A stretch of DNA of 64,000 nt from Croceifilum oryzae (GTDB taxonomy: Bacteria > Bacillota > Bacilli > Thermoactinomycetales > Thermoactinomycetaceae). The notes beneath the pieces were generated by a model, which worked only from the letters and a program-made list of their open reading frames with translations, did no database searches and was not told the DNA's origin. This document shows positions 1-7,768 of this stretch, in pieces. The position numbers and the translations under genes were made by a program. The stretch covers positions 186,001 to 250,000 of the forward strand of contig NZ_JAUSUV010000005.1 in the NCBI RefSeq assembly GCF_030814315.1. Direction: 5' to 3'. Each line of letters begins with the position of its first letter. The stretch's first letter is position 1.

Positions 1-1
1 A

Positions 2-514
2 GCGAGCAAGGGGAAACTGGGTGGCAGAACGATGGAGATCCAGCGTCTAATTGGACGTACATTGCGCTCGGTTATTGATCTAAAGGCGCTTGGTGAGCGT
101 ACGATCTGGATCGACTGCGATGTGATTCAAGCAGATGGTGGGACACGTACCGCTGCGATTACAGGAGCTTTTGTGGCGTTAGTAGATGCATTAGCGAAAC
201 TGAAACAAGCGGGCACGATTTCCAAGTTTCCTATTAAGGATTTCCTAGCTGCTACCAGTGTTGGAGTGGTCGGAAAAGACGTTCGCCTCGATCTGTGTTA
301 TGAAGAAGATTCGAGCGCTGTCGTTGATATGAACCTTATTATGACAGGGCAAGGTAAGTTCGTAGAGATTCAAGGTACAGGCGAATCAAATCCGTTTAGT
401 AGTGAACAGCTTATGGAACTATTAGAGGTAGGCAAAGCAGGGATCGCAGAACTCATTCAACTACAGAAGGATGCGCTCGGTGAACATGCTTCTTACGTTG
501 GAGTTGGAGTATAA
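2..514 (+). CDS. rph: Ribonuclease PH, C-terminal part (cut by window start)
   Basis: Phosphorolytic 3'-to-5' exoribonuclease that trims tRNA 3' ends. The frame is open from base 2 without a start, so the N-terminal half lies upstream of the window. The visible part carries the family's [11 protein letters not shown] segment followed by a [12 protein letters not shown] segment near residues 50-60 of the fragment, both typical of RNase PH. It ends one base before the ATG of the next gene, the rph-rdgB arrangement known from Bacillus (rph-ysnA). Identity is secure; only the length cannot be judged. Confidence 0.95.
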   Translation, partial: ASKGKLGGRTMEIQRLIGRTLRSVIDLKALGERTIWIDCDVIQADGGTRTAAITGAFVALVDALAKLKQAGTISKFPIKDFLAATSVGVVGKDVRLDLCYEEDSSAVVDMNLIMTGQGKFVEIQGTGESNPFSSEQLMELLEVGKAGIAELIQLQKDALGEHASYVGVGV

Positions 515-515
515 G

Positions 516-1139
516 ATGAAAAAAGCATGGCAATATCCTTACGTACTGATTGCATCCCAAAATCAGCATAAACTAAAAGAGTTTCGTGATTTGTTTGAGC
601 AAGAGCTGGGGATTGGGGTTAAAGGATTAGATGAGTTCCTTGATGCGCCTGAAATAATAGAGGATCAAGATACGTTTGAAGGAAATGCAATAAAAAAGTC
701 GGAAACGATCTCTCGTTGGCTAGGGCAACCAGTTCTTTCCGATGACTCGGGAATCGTGGTTCCTGCTTTGGACGGAGCGCCGGGTGTGTACTCAGCCAGG
801 TATGCAGGAGTGGGAAGCACCGACCAGCAAAATGTTCAAAAAATGCTTCACGAGATGGAGTCGATTTCTGGTTCGGATCGTGGGGCTTACTATGTATGTG
901 TGATGGCACTCTCTGTACCGGGAGAAGAGTCTAAGTTTGTGCGGGGAGAATGTCATGGCGTCGTTGCTCATGAGCCTAGAGGGGAAAATGGATTTGGTTA
1001 TGATCCTGTTTTCTATATGCCGGAGCGTGAGCAAACGATGGCGGAGTTACGTAGTGAGGAAAAGAGAGCGATTAGTCATCGTTCGATTGCGACGAAGAAG
1101 TTGGTTGAGCTTTTGAAGGAGACGTATTCGTTTTCGTAG
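516..1139 (+). CDS. rdgB: RdgB/HAM1 family non-canonical purine NTP pyrophosphatase
   Basis: Hydrolyses dITP, ITP and XTP to monophosphates, keeping deaminated purines out of DNA and RNA. Diagnostic motifs are SQNQHKLKEF near the N-terminus (substrate loop), VLSDDSGI with the catalytic acidic residues, GAPGVYSARYAG, GFGYDPVF and SHRSIA near the C-terminus. The longest frame opens at 471 inside rph, but the ATG at 516 has a GGAGTTGGAG ribosome site and gives 207 residues, close to the usual 195-200, so 516 is preferred. It is translationally linked to rph. The dispersed repeat element starts five bases after the stop. Confidence 0.95.
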   Translation: MKKAWQYPYVLIASQNQHKLKEFRDLFEQELGIGVKGLDEFLDAPEIIEDQDTFEGNAIKKSETISRWLGQPVLSDDSGIVVPALDGAPGVYSARYAGVGSTDQQNVQKMLHEMESISGSDRGAYYVCVMALSVPGEESKFVRGECHGVVAHEPRGENGFGYDPVFYMPEREQTMAELRSEEKRAISHRSIATKKLVELLKETYSFS

Positions 1140-1143
1140 AGGT

Positions 1144-1390
1144 GTTGATTAATTAGGTAGGTACGGTACTAGATGGCATCGGGGCATGTATCTGACCAAA
1201 GCTCAAATAGTAAGCCTGCGAGGATGTGGAAAAGTAAGTCCGGCTCCGTCTATCGATGCTTTGGGCAAGTGGCAAAACTAGCAAAGAGCGCGGGGCATTG
1301 GCACAAAACGCCCTTGCTTCGAAGGACTACGCTAAGTAGGCTTACTAACATCGCAGTGGTTAGATACATTACCCTTATTCCATTTAACAG
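1144..1390 (+). repeat. Dispersed inverted-repeat element, copy 1
   Basis: Fills the gap between rdgB and the phosphoesterase. It opens with GTTGATTAATTA and contains GGGGCATGTATCTGACC, GCTCAAATAGTAAGCCTGCG, an inner GGGCAAGTGGCAAAAC segment, a CGCCCTTGCTTCGAAGGACT segment and the right end ATCGCAGTGGTTAGATACAT. The ends are imperfect inverted repeats of each other. The same blocks in the same order occur at 22699-22954 and 62075-62329, and inverted at 55105-55357. The right edge is the most decayed of these copies. An open frame across it (1173-1448) is not believed to be a gene. Confidence 0.85.
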
Positions 1391-1425
1391 CCCTGATATT
1401 TTTTACGAGAGATGGGATAGTTGGA

Positions 1426-1935
1426 ATGAAGATCTTAATCACAAGTGACTCTCATGGAAAGAAAGATTTACTTCAACAAATTATTGAACGAGAGAAGCCG
1501 GATCATACGATCCATTGTGGTGACTTTTGTACGGATTTGATCGAGCTACCTGATGTGCCTTTAACGGTGGTGCGAGGCAATTGTGATTGGGAGCGGGTTC
1601 CTGAAGAGGATACGTATGAAGTAGATGGATTACGTTTCTATGTCACACATGGGCATCTGTTTCGAGTGAGCCAATCTGGTTTACCGCTCAAATATCGGGC
1701 TGAGGAAAAAGATGCGCAGATCGTTTGCTTCGGGCATTCTCATTATCCAGTATGCGATCAAGTGGACGAACGGCTGTACATTAATCCGGGAAGCATCAAG
1801 CAGGCGAGAGGCTTTGCGTACCCTACTTATTCGGTGTTGTCGATCGGTACAGATCAGCAGATCCAGGTCACCTACCACCAAGTAGATGGTACTCAGATTA
1901 ATGAACGCGGTGGAACTTATCAATTGAAAAAGTGA
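1426..1935 (+). CDS. YfcE/MJ0936-type metallophosphoesterase
   Basis: Small calcineurin-like phosphoesterase of 169 residues, probably a phosphodiesterase needing two metal ions; the natural substrate of this group is unsettled. Metal-ligand motifs are visible in order: SDSHG near residue 7, HCGD near 31, RGNCD near 50, THGH near 75 and GHSH near 104, with NPGS just after. B. subtilis keeps the orthologue (ysnB) directly after rph-ysnA, which matches this position; here the repeat element has been interposed. The ATG start gives the family length. The stop codon lies inside the following terminator stem. Confidence 0.9.
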   Translation: MKILITSDSHGKKDLLQQIIEREKPDHTIHCGDFCTDLIELPDVPLTVVRGNCDWERVPEEDTYEVDGLRFYVTHGHLFRVSQSGLPLKYRAEEKDAQIVCFGHSHYPVCDQVDERLYINPGSIKQARGFAYPTYSVLSIGTDQQIQVTYHQVDGTQINERGGTYQLKK

Positions 1936-1963
1936 AGAAATAGCCTATTTTCTTCACTTTTTC
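1926..1963 (+). terminator. Bidirectional Rho-independent terminator
   Basis: AAAAAGTGAAGAAA pairs with TTTCTTCACTTTTT around a short loop and is followed by T residues. It overlaps the stop of the phosphoesterase and separates it from the tRNA promoter. Confidence 0.85.
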
Positions 1964-1964
1964 G

Positions 1965-1995
1965 TTGACACGGTAGCCGTTAACCCTGTATAATC
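1965..1995 (+). promoter_or_regulatory. Sigma-A type promoter of tRNA-Arg
   Basis: TTGACA at 1965-1970 and TATAAT at 1990-1995, both perfect consensus boxes, with a longish 19-bp spacer. The tRNA begins 32 bases after the -10 box. Confidence 0.75.
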
Positions 1996-2026
1996 ATACT
2001 TACTTGCGAATGGAATCATAACTGTG

Positions 2027-2102
<76 letters not shown>

Positions 2103-2130
2103 ATGAAATTGGGGTTAGACCCTTACATAG

Positions 2131-2167
2131 AAAAAACCTATTCCAAAAATGGTGTAGGTTTTTTTGT
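2131..2167 (+). terminator. Terminator after tRNA-Arg
   Basis: AAAAAACCTA and TAGGTTTTTTT form a stem with an AT-rich loop and a T run, 28 bases after the tRNA. Confidence 0.85.
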
Positions 2168-2755
2168 TGTGAAAAGAACGACTAAGTAGGTAGTGATTTA
2201 GCAGTATTTGGTTAAACGGAGTTTTGTTGTTGAAGGAGATAACGATATTTAGTAAGTTTGTGTCTACATATAGCACAAACTCTGGTCATATAGTGTTTAG
2301 GAGTCAATTCTTTATTTTGTTATACACGTAAATAAAAACACGAGAGTAATACAATAACTACTTTCGCGCTGGGATCCAATTTTTTTTCATGATAATAATT
2401 AATATGACCCGGTTTTTATTCAATAACTTAACAGCGAGTTTGGCTATAATAGTTAGGATCATCAAAGTGATCATACTATTCCTCCTTTCTGGAGGACTTT
2501 TTTGTCTTAAAGGAATTATCCTAGTAATATGCCTATGTACTCTAGTGAAATACTATGATCGTAAGTTATGAAAAGGAAAAAACGAGAATATTTTAAAATC
2601 CATGTCTCAAAAAAGAATAGGAATGTCTTGGTGTGATCCCTTCTCATTTTGTGGATTTACGATTCACAAGAAGAGAAGGGGCTGAGGATTGGAGGAATTG
2701 AGAGTAAACTTGATAGACGAGCGAAGTGAAACTGGATGAAGAGATCCTCTACTTT
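2168..2755. other. Long intergenic stretch, no convincing gene
   Basis: About 590 bases between the tRNA terminator and the end of argS. It contains one hydrophobic open frame (2389-2571), listed separately, and an inverted repeat at 2638-2680 (CCCTTCTC with GAGAAGGG and inner TTGTG/CACAA). That repeat could end the argS transcript, but it lacks a T run on the minus strand. A GAAGGAG at about 2234 is followed by no ATG in register. Nothing else is supported. Confidence 0.5.
2389..2571 (+). CDS. Doubtful 60-residue hydrophobic ORF
   Basis: An ATG-started frame whose product is almost entirely hydrophobic from residue 15 to 53, ending in a charged YYDRKL tail. It could be a single- or double-pass small membrane protein. 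Against this, no ribosome binding site precedes the ATG (the upstream bases are a T tract), and the composition is AT-rich non-coding in style. No family is recognised. It is listed because it is the only frame of note in the gap. Confidence 0.2.
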   Translation: MIIINMTRFLFNNLTASLAIIVRIIKVIILFLLSGGLFCLKGIILVICLCTLVKYYDRKL

Positions 2756-4441
2756 TTACATTGATGGTGGAGACTTAATGCCTAAGACTCTTAAACATTC
2801 TTCAATCACAGTCGCCACAGCATACACTAGGCTCAAACGCGCATCTCGATCTTCTGAATCTAGAATTCGTACTTTTGCATAGTAGCTATTAAAATGACGT
2901 GCTAGATCTAATGCATACCGAGCTATTTTCGATGGATCATAATCCTCCCAAGCTTGTTTCACTACTTCATCAAAACGAGTTAAGTGGGAGATGATGATCC
3001 ATGCCTCCTGTTCAGTGATAGGGTAACTTGTTTCAGGAATGAAGCTTCCGGCTTTACGCAACAGTGAGTGACAACGGGCATGGGTATATTGCAAATATGG
3101 CCCTGTTTCTCCATCAAAATTAAGCATCTGTTCAAAAGAGAAATCAACATCGTTGGTTCGGAAGTTTTTCAAGTCTTGGAAGATAACGGCTCCAATCCCG
3201 ATTTGTTTGGCCACTTCGTCTTTGTTTTCGAGGGTAGGATTCTTCTCGCTAATAATTTGATGTGCGAGATCGATTGCTTCGTTTAGAACCTCTTCTAACA
3301 ATACAATTCTACCTTTTCTTGTAGACATTTTCTTACCATCTTGTAGCATCATCCCAAAAGGAATATGAACCATTTCATGTTCCCATTTGAAATCAGCTTT
3401 ACGAAGGGCTAGTTTTACTTGCTTAAAATGCAAGGATTGTTCACTTCCGACTACGTACAAAGATCGAGCAAAGTCAAAGTTCCGTTTCCGAAATAAGGCA
3501 GTGGCAAGATCACGAGTGGCGTAGATGGTGGCTCCATCTGATTTTTGAATGAGGCAAGGTGGGAAATCGTATTCATCTAGTTTTACCACAAGTGCACCCT
3601 CGCTTAATTCAAGTAGTCCTTTCCTATTGAGGATTTCGACAACTTCATCCATTTTATCGTTATAAAATGCTTCCCCTTGTATGTGGTCAAATGAGACACC
3701 TAGTAAATCGTAGATGCGAAAGAATTCTTGTAAGGATTCTTCCCGAAACCAGTTCCAAAGGTAACGAGTTTGCGGATCTCCATCTTCGAGCATTTTGAAG
3801 TAACGACGACCTTCGTCGACTAACTCAGGATGTTTCTCAGCTTCATCATGGAATTTTATGTACAGGCTTAGGAGTTCTGAAATGGGTTGTTCTTTTACAC
3901 GTTCTTCGCTACCCCATTTCAGATAGGCAACGATCAATTTTCCGAATTGAGTACCCCAATCGCCTAAATGGTTGATACGGATAGGGGTATACCCGTTCTT
4001 TTCTGCTAGATTCGCAATGGCATTACCAATGACGGTCGATCGAAGGTGTCCCATGGAGAATGGTTTTGCGATATTCGGGGCAGATAGATCGATGGTTACA
4101 TTGCTTCCTTGACCATCTGAATTAGAGCCGAATGCTTCCTTTAATGTGATGATTTGATGGATGATTTCTTTGCTGACATAGGTCTTATCTAGAAAAACGT
4201 TGATGTAAGGACCTACGGCTGTCACCTTTGAAAAGAGAGGATGGTGAATAGCTGGAGTTAATTGTTGTGCAATATCCTGTGGGGATCGCTTGAATGATTT
4301 GGCCCAATGAAAGCATGGGATTGCGTAATCGCCAAAGTCAGGGTTTTTGGGCTTTTCTACTGTGAATTCGGTGTCAGTCCAATGATCTTTTAATGTTTGC
4401 TCAAGTGCTTGAAGTACCATCTTTTTAATATCCATCGTCAT
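2756..4441 (-). CDS. argS: Arginyl-tRNA synthetase
   Basis: Class I synthetase charging tRNA-Arg; 561 residues, normal for the bacterial enzyme. The N-terminal additional domain is followed by the HIGH signature as FSMGHLRST near residue 130, and the KMSKS equivalent as KKMSTRKG near residue 370. A DALR-type anticodon-binding domain ends with the hydrophobic tail. The ATG follows a GGGAGGAAT ribosome site. The gene is monocistronic on the minus strand behind a T-box leader, so expression should rise when uncharged tRNA-Arg accumulates. Confidence in the identity is very high. Confidence 0.97.
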   Translation of the reverse strand: MTMDIKKMVLQALEQTLKDHWTDTEFTVEKPKNPDFGDYAIPCFHWAKSFKRSPQDIAQQLTPAIHHPLFSKVTAVGPYINVFLDKTYVSKEIIHQIITLKEAFGSNSDGQGSNVTIDLSAPNIAKPFSMGHLRSTVIGNAIANLAEKNGYTPIRINHLGDWGTQFGKLIVAYLKWGSEERVKEQPISELLSLYIKFHDEAEKHPELVDEGRRYFKMLEDGDPQTRYLWNWFREESLQEFFRIYDLLGVSFDHIQGEAFYNDKMDEVVEILNRKGLLELSEGALVVKLDEYDFPPCLIQKSDGATIYATRDLATALFRKRNFDFARSLYVVGSEQSLHFKQVKLALRKADFKWEHEMVHIPFGMMLQDGKKMSTRKGRIVLLEEVLNEAIDLAHQIISEKNPTLENKDEVAKQIGIGAVIFQDLKNFRTNDVDFSFEQMLNFDGETGPYLQYTHARCHSLLRKAGSFIPETSYPITEQEAWIIISHLTRFDEVVKQAWEDYDPSKIARYALDLARHFNSYYAKVRILDSEDRDARLSLVYAVATVIEECLRVLGIKSPPSM

Positions 4442-4456
4442 TCCTCCCTAAATAAA

Positions 4457-4690
4457 TAAAAAACCCATCTCCATAAAGGAGACGAGTTTTTCCCGTGGTA
4501 CCACTCCAGTTGCAACATAAATAAATTGCCACTCTATCGATAACGGGATGATTCCCGGATACGCCTACTGTAGTTCAACGTAACAACTCATGAGTGCGGT
4601 TCAATGAAGGTGTTTACTAGGCTCGCAACGTCCCTAGCTCGCTGGAAAAAGCCCTTCTATTTACTCTCTCAGTCTTTGATTTAACAGTAT
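4457..4690 (-). promoter_or_regulatory. T-box riboswitch leader of argS (Arg, specifier CGC)
   Basis: Read on the minus strand, the leader holds the T-box core GGAGTGGTACCACGGG (GTGGTACCAC at 4496-4505). A terminator stem follows, ACTCGTCTCC / GGAGATGGGT plus T run (4457-4492). In stem I, GAAGG pairs with CCTTC and GAGT with ACTC; the bulge between them carries GAAC followed by CGC at 4599-4597, an arginine codon. The valS leader in this window has the same GAAC-codon layout with a valine codon, which supports the specifier assignment. Uncharged tRNA-Arg should stabilise the antiterminator. Confidence 0.92.
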
Positions 4691-4705
4691 CAAATTGTAA
4701 CAGCA

Positions 4706-4734
4706 TCTTATCAGATATAAATAGGGAAGTAAAG
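4706..4734 (-). promoter_or_regulatory. Promoter of the argS T-box transcript
   Basis: On the minus strand TTTACT (4734-4729) and TAAGAT (4711-4706) are spaced by 17 bp, placing the start shortly before stem I. The promoter overlaps sequence just upstream of the endonuclease V remnant. Confidence 0.55.
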
Positions 4735-4746
4735 GATTCCCCCTTA

Positions 4747-4965
4747 TTGTTAGATGAAAAATCAGCTTTGGAAATTCAAGAAAGTTTATCAAAACTAGTA
4801 ACTACAAATGATCAACTTAACAATATTCAGTACATCGCTGGTGTTGATGTTGCTTATTGTGATCATAAAGATACACTTGTCGCAGCAGTTGTCATTTTAG
4901 ATGGTAAATCACTAGAGTTGATATGTAATATCGAGTGTTTTGGCGTTCGTTTATTATGTGGTTAA
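4747..4965 (+). pseudogene. nfi: Endonuclease V remnant (N-terminal fragment)
   Basis: The 72-residue frame reads like the N-terminus of deoxyinosine-specific endonuclease V. A helical lead is followed by QYIAGVDVAY, which contains the family's first catalytic aspartate (GVD), and then a strand of the type VAAVVILDGKSLELI. It breaks off after about 60 residues, where the full enzyme needs 210-240, and none of the later metal ligands follow in any frame before 5072. The only start is a TTG without a good ribosome site, and an in-frame stop lies 24 bases upstream. It is therefore a decayed gene rather than a working small protein. Confidence 0.65.
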
Positions 4966-5027
4966 GTCAAGGAAGGGGAATAAGGAAACAAAATGGGATA
5001 AATGTAGTTTATTGGCTTCTTAACTAA

Positions 5028-5063
5028 ACAACGACTCACCACTTCAAAATGGTGAGTCGTTGT
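5028..5063 (-). terminator. Terminator-like inverted repeat after the secreted protein gene
   Basis: A perfect 14-bp stem: ACAACGACTCACCA pairs with TGGTGAGTCGTTGT around an 8-base loop, 10 bases beyond the stop of the minus-strand gene. The T run on that strand is short (GTTTAG). Confidence 0.7.
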
Positions 5064-5072
5064 CCACTAACC

Positions 5073-5612
5073 TTATTTTTTTGCTGCAGGCTCTTCGTCT
5101 TTAAACTTTATATAGTCAATCGTGATCGTACCCGTAATTTTACCTTCGATCCCCGTCAGCTTATTAGCATTTAGGTAGGTTAATTTACCTGGTCTTACCA
5201 CCACGATATATTCTTTCGTTTCTCCATTTCCTACCATATAATTCGGAGAAAGATTAATAACGGATTTTGGTTCTTTTGTTACTTCTCTGAACATTTGCCA
5301 ACGAGAAGCCTTCCGTGTGCCTACGTCTAAATGGCTTGTTGTAATTCTAAGACGAACTGGGAACGGATCCTCAGAGCCATTTGGATTCTTTGGTGTAAAG
5401 AAAGCCAATGGTTTACTATTAGTTGAATCCAAAAAATAGTTTTCAGTTACCGCATTCGATATCACGGTATATTCATCTGCTTTAGGATCTTGGGAGAGAG
5501 AAGCTGTCGCCGTGTTGGTAGCAGCATAGGTTGACGAAGGAAGAGTCAGCCCCATTCCAGTGAACATTCCGCTACAAGCGATTAATCCTGCTATAAAACG
5601 TTTTGCTTTCAT
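5073..5612 (-). CDS. Secreted protein of unknown function
   Basis: 179 residues. The N-terminus is a clear Sec signal peptide: KAKR, a hydrophobic stretch to about residue 25, and an SSTYA cleavage site after residue 30. The mature part is rich in beta-type sequence (VRLRITT, KEYIVVVRPG, GTITIDYIKF) with no cysteine and no catalytic motif that I recognise. It ends EEPAAKK. It is transcribed alone, with a ribosome site AGGAGTGG seven bases before ATG and a strong hairpin after the stop. A surface or matrix protein is a guess only. Confidence 0.8.
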   Translation of the reverse strand: MKAKRFIAGLIACSGMFTGMGLTLPSSTYAATNTATASLSQDPKADEYTVISNAVTENYFLDSTNSKPLAFFTPKNPNGSEDPFPVRLRITTSHLDVGTRKASRWQMFREVTKEPKSVINLSPNYMVGNGETKEYIVVVRPGKLTYLNANKLTGIEGKITGTITIDYIKFKDEEPAAKK

Positions 5613-5716
5613 GTATCATCCACTCCTGTATAAGTTAACAAACAGGATTGATGATAACATGGTTGAGTGTAGGTTCATACTACAGTTACTTGCAAATGTT
5701 TTCATTAGCTAGGTCT

Positions 5717-5765
5717 ATTCCCCCTGACCATGTTTGGTTTGGCTCCAAAAATGGTCAGGGGGAAT
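5717..5765. repeat. Perfect 15-bp inverted repeat
   Basis: ATTCCCCCTGACCAT at 5717-5731 is mirrored exactly by ATGGTCAGGGGGAAT at 5751-5765 with a 19-base loop. It lies 31 bases beyond the stop of the YteA-like gene and could be its terminator, but there is no T run on either side. Confidence 0.6.
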
Positions 5766-5796
5766 GTGGGCTTTAATTCATGGAGTAGGAGCTTTC

Positions 5797-6498
5797 CTAC
5801 ATCCATTCATCATCATATCCAGCTTCTTCTTGTTCCAGCTTACGATAGGCATCGTTGTGAGTGATCTCGGCAAATCCGGTTACGTGTCCCGTGATATCGG
5901 TAATTGCGACTGCTTCGACTAAATCGACATATCCGCGTTGTTCATCGTTGTTTACATATAGACTGTTGTAATCTTCTCCATTTCGAAAGAAATCGGGTGG
6001 GTTGGATGTACCGTATTGTTCGACTGCTTGCCATGCGTCTTCTCCGTCAAAGGCGTTATAGTCAGTCTGATCTAAAAATGTATGCTCGGGTGAGTGAAGT
6101 ACTTGTTCTTCGATAGGTCGACGGATGGAGGAATGTTGCTCAGGCTGGTGTTCGACACAATATTTGGTCCATGGAACGGCTTCTAAACGTTCAAACGGAA
6201 TCTCTTGATGGCATACGGCGCACTGACCGTAATCTCCGGATTCTAGGCGTGATAAGGCATTTTGGATATCTTGCAAATGGTGCTCGTCCATATCATGTAA
6301 GCTTAAGTCTTTGGATCGCTCAAATAGCTCTGATCCCAGATCGGCTGGATGATTGTCATAACCGGATAATTCACCGATTGATTCATTCATTGAATTTTCT
6401 AATCCGTAGTGCTCATGCTCTTCGAATCGCTTTTGTAATTCTAACTGTTCTTGTTCTAGAAGCCCTTGAAGTTGTTTTTTCTGTTGGTTGTTTATCAT
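5797..6498 (-). CDS. yteA: YteA-like DksA/TraR zinc-finger protein
   Basis: 233 residues from ATG at 6498, chosen because a GGGAAGG ribosome site lies nine bases upstream; the longer frame to 6558 has none. The N-terminal third is a charged helix (residues 1-40, EQEQLELQKRFEEHEHYG) followed by an NHPADLGSELFER segment typical of YteA. The DksA-type finger is at about residues 95-120: CAVCHQEIPFERL then YCVEH, so three cysteines and a histidine, one ligand differing from the classic four-cysteine finger. The C-terminal 90 residues are acidic and specific to the Bacillus-type homologues. Function is unproven; it is related to proteins that bind RNA polymerase. Confidence 0.75.
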   Translation of the reverse strand: MINNQQKKQLQGLLEQEQLELQKRFEEHEHYGLENSMNESIGELSGYDNHPADLGSELFERSKDLSLHDMDEHHLQDIQNALSRLESGDYGQCAVCHQEIPFERLEAVPWTKYCVEHQPEQHSSIRRPIEEQVLHSPEHTFLDQTDYNAFDGEDAWQAVEQYGTSNPPDFFRNGEDYNSLYVNNDEQRGYVDLVEAVAITDITGHVTGFAEITHNDAYRKLEQEEAGYDDEWM

Positions 6499-6570
6499 AT
6501 CAAAAAACCTTCCCTCACACTTGTTAGGATTAGAATGTGCGAAGGAAGGCAAAAGCATGTAATTTGTACC

Positions 6571-7245
6571 TTATTTATTTTCTTTCAGGCGACTTTTTTC
6601 GGTAAGCATTAGGTACAAGTACATACCTACTCCAATTAGTACAAAGACCATACAAGCAGCAATGGCGACATATACTTTTCTGGTACTACTGTAGCTAAAA
6701 GCGGATGTAAAAAAACCGAATATAATGGTACTGATGGCAACTGTATAAAGCAATGCACGGATTTTGTTCATAGCAAATCGGGATTGGGTTTCTCTTGTGA
6801 GCACGCTATAGGTGATGAGCGATATCCCAAGCATAATGAATAGGAAGCCAGAACCTACTACGACATTAAGTGGACGGCTCATAAAAAACACCATTGCAGA
6901 GTTACAAAAACCAAAAATCGTTAATAGTACTCCTATCACAATTCCCATGGTGGAAACTCGCTCTTGCGATCGGGAATAAATAGATTGTTTGACTGGATCT
7001 TCTCCATATTGGCGCATTTCTTCAGCTAAACTACTTAAATTCCCCATTGAAACGATAGCCTCCTGAAAAGCTTCCTCTTCTTCTTTACCATTTTTGATTA
7101 AATCCATTGACCGCTCTTTTAGATTCATAAATAACTCTTCTTTAGTCTCAAAGAGGTGTTGTGTCTCTTTGATCTCTTCAAATTGGCGATCTAGGTATTC
7201 CTGTATCTTATGATCGAGTGTTTTATTTCGAATCTTCAAGATCAA
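6571..7245 (-). CDS. Membrane protein with N-terminal permease-prefix-like domain
   Basis: 224 residues. The soluble N-terminal ~95 residues (helical, with a TKEELFMNLKERSMDLI segment and an EEEAFQEAIVSMGNLSSLAEE segment) resemble the short helical domain that precedes membrane regions in PadR-partner proteins. Four hydrophobic segments follow at about 97-117, 128-146, 165-183 and 191-212. The start overlaps the PadR gene by 23 bp, so the two are translationally coupled. In such pairs the PadR protein controls the operon and the membrane partner may sense envelope stress; this is inferred from context. Confidence 0.75.
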   Translation of the reverse strand: MILKIRNKTLDHKIQEYLDRQFEEIKETQHLFETKEELFMNLKERSMDLIKNGKEEEEAFQEAIVSMGNLSSLAEEMRQYGEDPVKQSIYSRSQERVSTMGIVIGVLLTIFGFCNSAMVFFMSRPLNVVVGSGFLFIMLGISLITYSVLTRETQSRFAMNKIRALLYTVAISTIIFGFFTSAFSYSSTRKVYVAIAACMVFVLIGVGMYLYLMLTEKSRLKENK

Positions 7246-7579
7246 TCACTCCTTCGATTAATTGATTTAAAATTTCCTTGGCTATGTTCCACTCATCTTT
7301 GCTTTGTTTATGAAAATCTCTACCGGAATCTGTAATTCGGTAATATTTCCGCCTGCCGCCTTGTGTTTCATCACCCCAATAGGAGCTTATATATCCGTCC
7401 TGCTCTAATCTTCGAAAGGCGGAGTATAGCGTTGCTTCCTTTAGTTCGTATCTATGATCGCTAAGCTGGATGATCTTTTGATAAATCTCATATCCGTAAC
7501 TATCCCCTTGCTGAAGCACATTTAAAATGATGGTACTTGTATGGCCTCGAATCAGATCCGTTGATATTGTTTTACCCAT
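7223..7579 (-). CDS. PadR family transcriptional regulator
   Basis: 118 residues. The winged-helix fold is visible as TSTIILNVLQQGDSYGYEI (helix 1-2), KEATLYSAFRRLEQDGYIS (recognition helix and wing start) and GGRRKYYRIT (wing), all hallmarks of PadR. The short C-terminal helix (KEILNQLIEGVIDLE) should mediate dimerisation. It is first in a two-gene operon with the membrane protein at 6571. An inverted pair of palindromes overlaps its own promoter, so autorepression is likely. Confidence 0.93.
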   Translation of the reverse strand: MGKTISTDLIRGHTSTIILNVLQQGDSYGYEIYQKIIQLSDHRYELKEATLYSAFRRLEQDGYISSYWGDETQGGRRKYYRITDSGRDFHKQSKDEWNIAKEILNQLIEGVIDLEDSK

Positions 7580-7601
7580 AGTTATTCACCTCGCGATATA
7601 C

Positions 7602-7657
7602 AATGTAACACACATATATATGTCTGTCAAAGTAATTTCTCTAACATGTATATGTGT
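7602..7657 (-). promoter_or_regulatory. padR promoter with overlapping candidate operators
   Basis: On the minus strand a TTGACA box (7630-7625) and TACATT (7607-7602) are spaced by exactly 17 bp. The spacer is filled by ACACATATATATGT (7610-7623), and a near-identical inverted copy, ACATGTATATGTGT, lies at 7644-7657. Each half is itself almost palindromic. A repressor dimer on the first site would block RNA polymerase directly. Confidence 0.7.
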
Positions 7658-7768
7658 AAGAGACATCTTATCTTAGTTTGTCAACAAGATAAGATGAATA
7701 TAAATTCATTCCCCTTTCGATTCGGTTCAGATAAAATAATAAATAAATCTACCAAAGGAGCGGGTCGA

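Noticed and set aside
1173-1448. 91-codon open frame between rdgB and the phosphoesterase
   Set aside because: It lies almost entirely in repeat copy 1 and has no ribosome site; the sequence is explained by the element.
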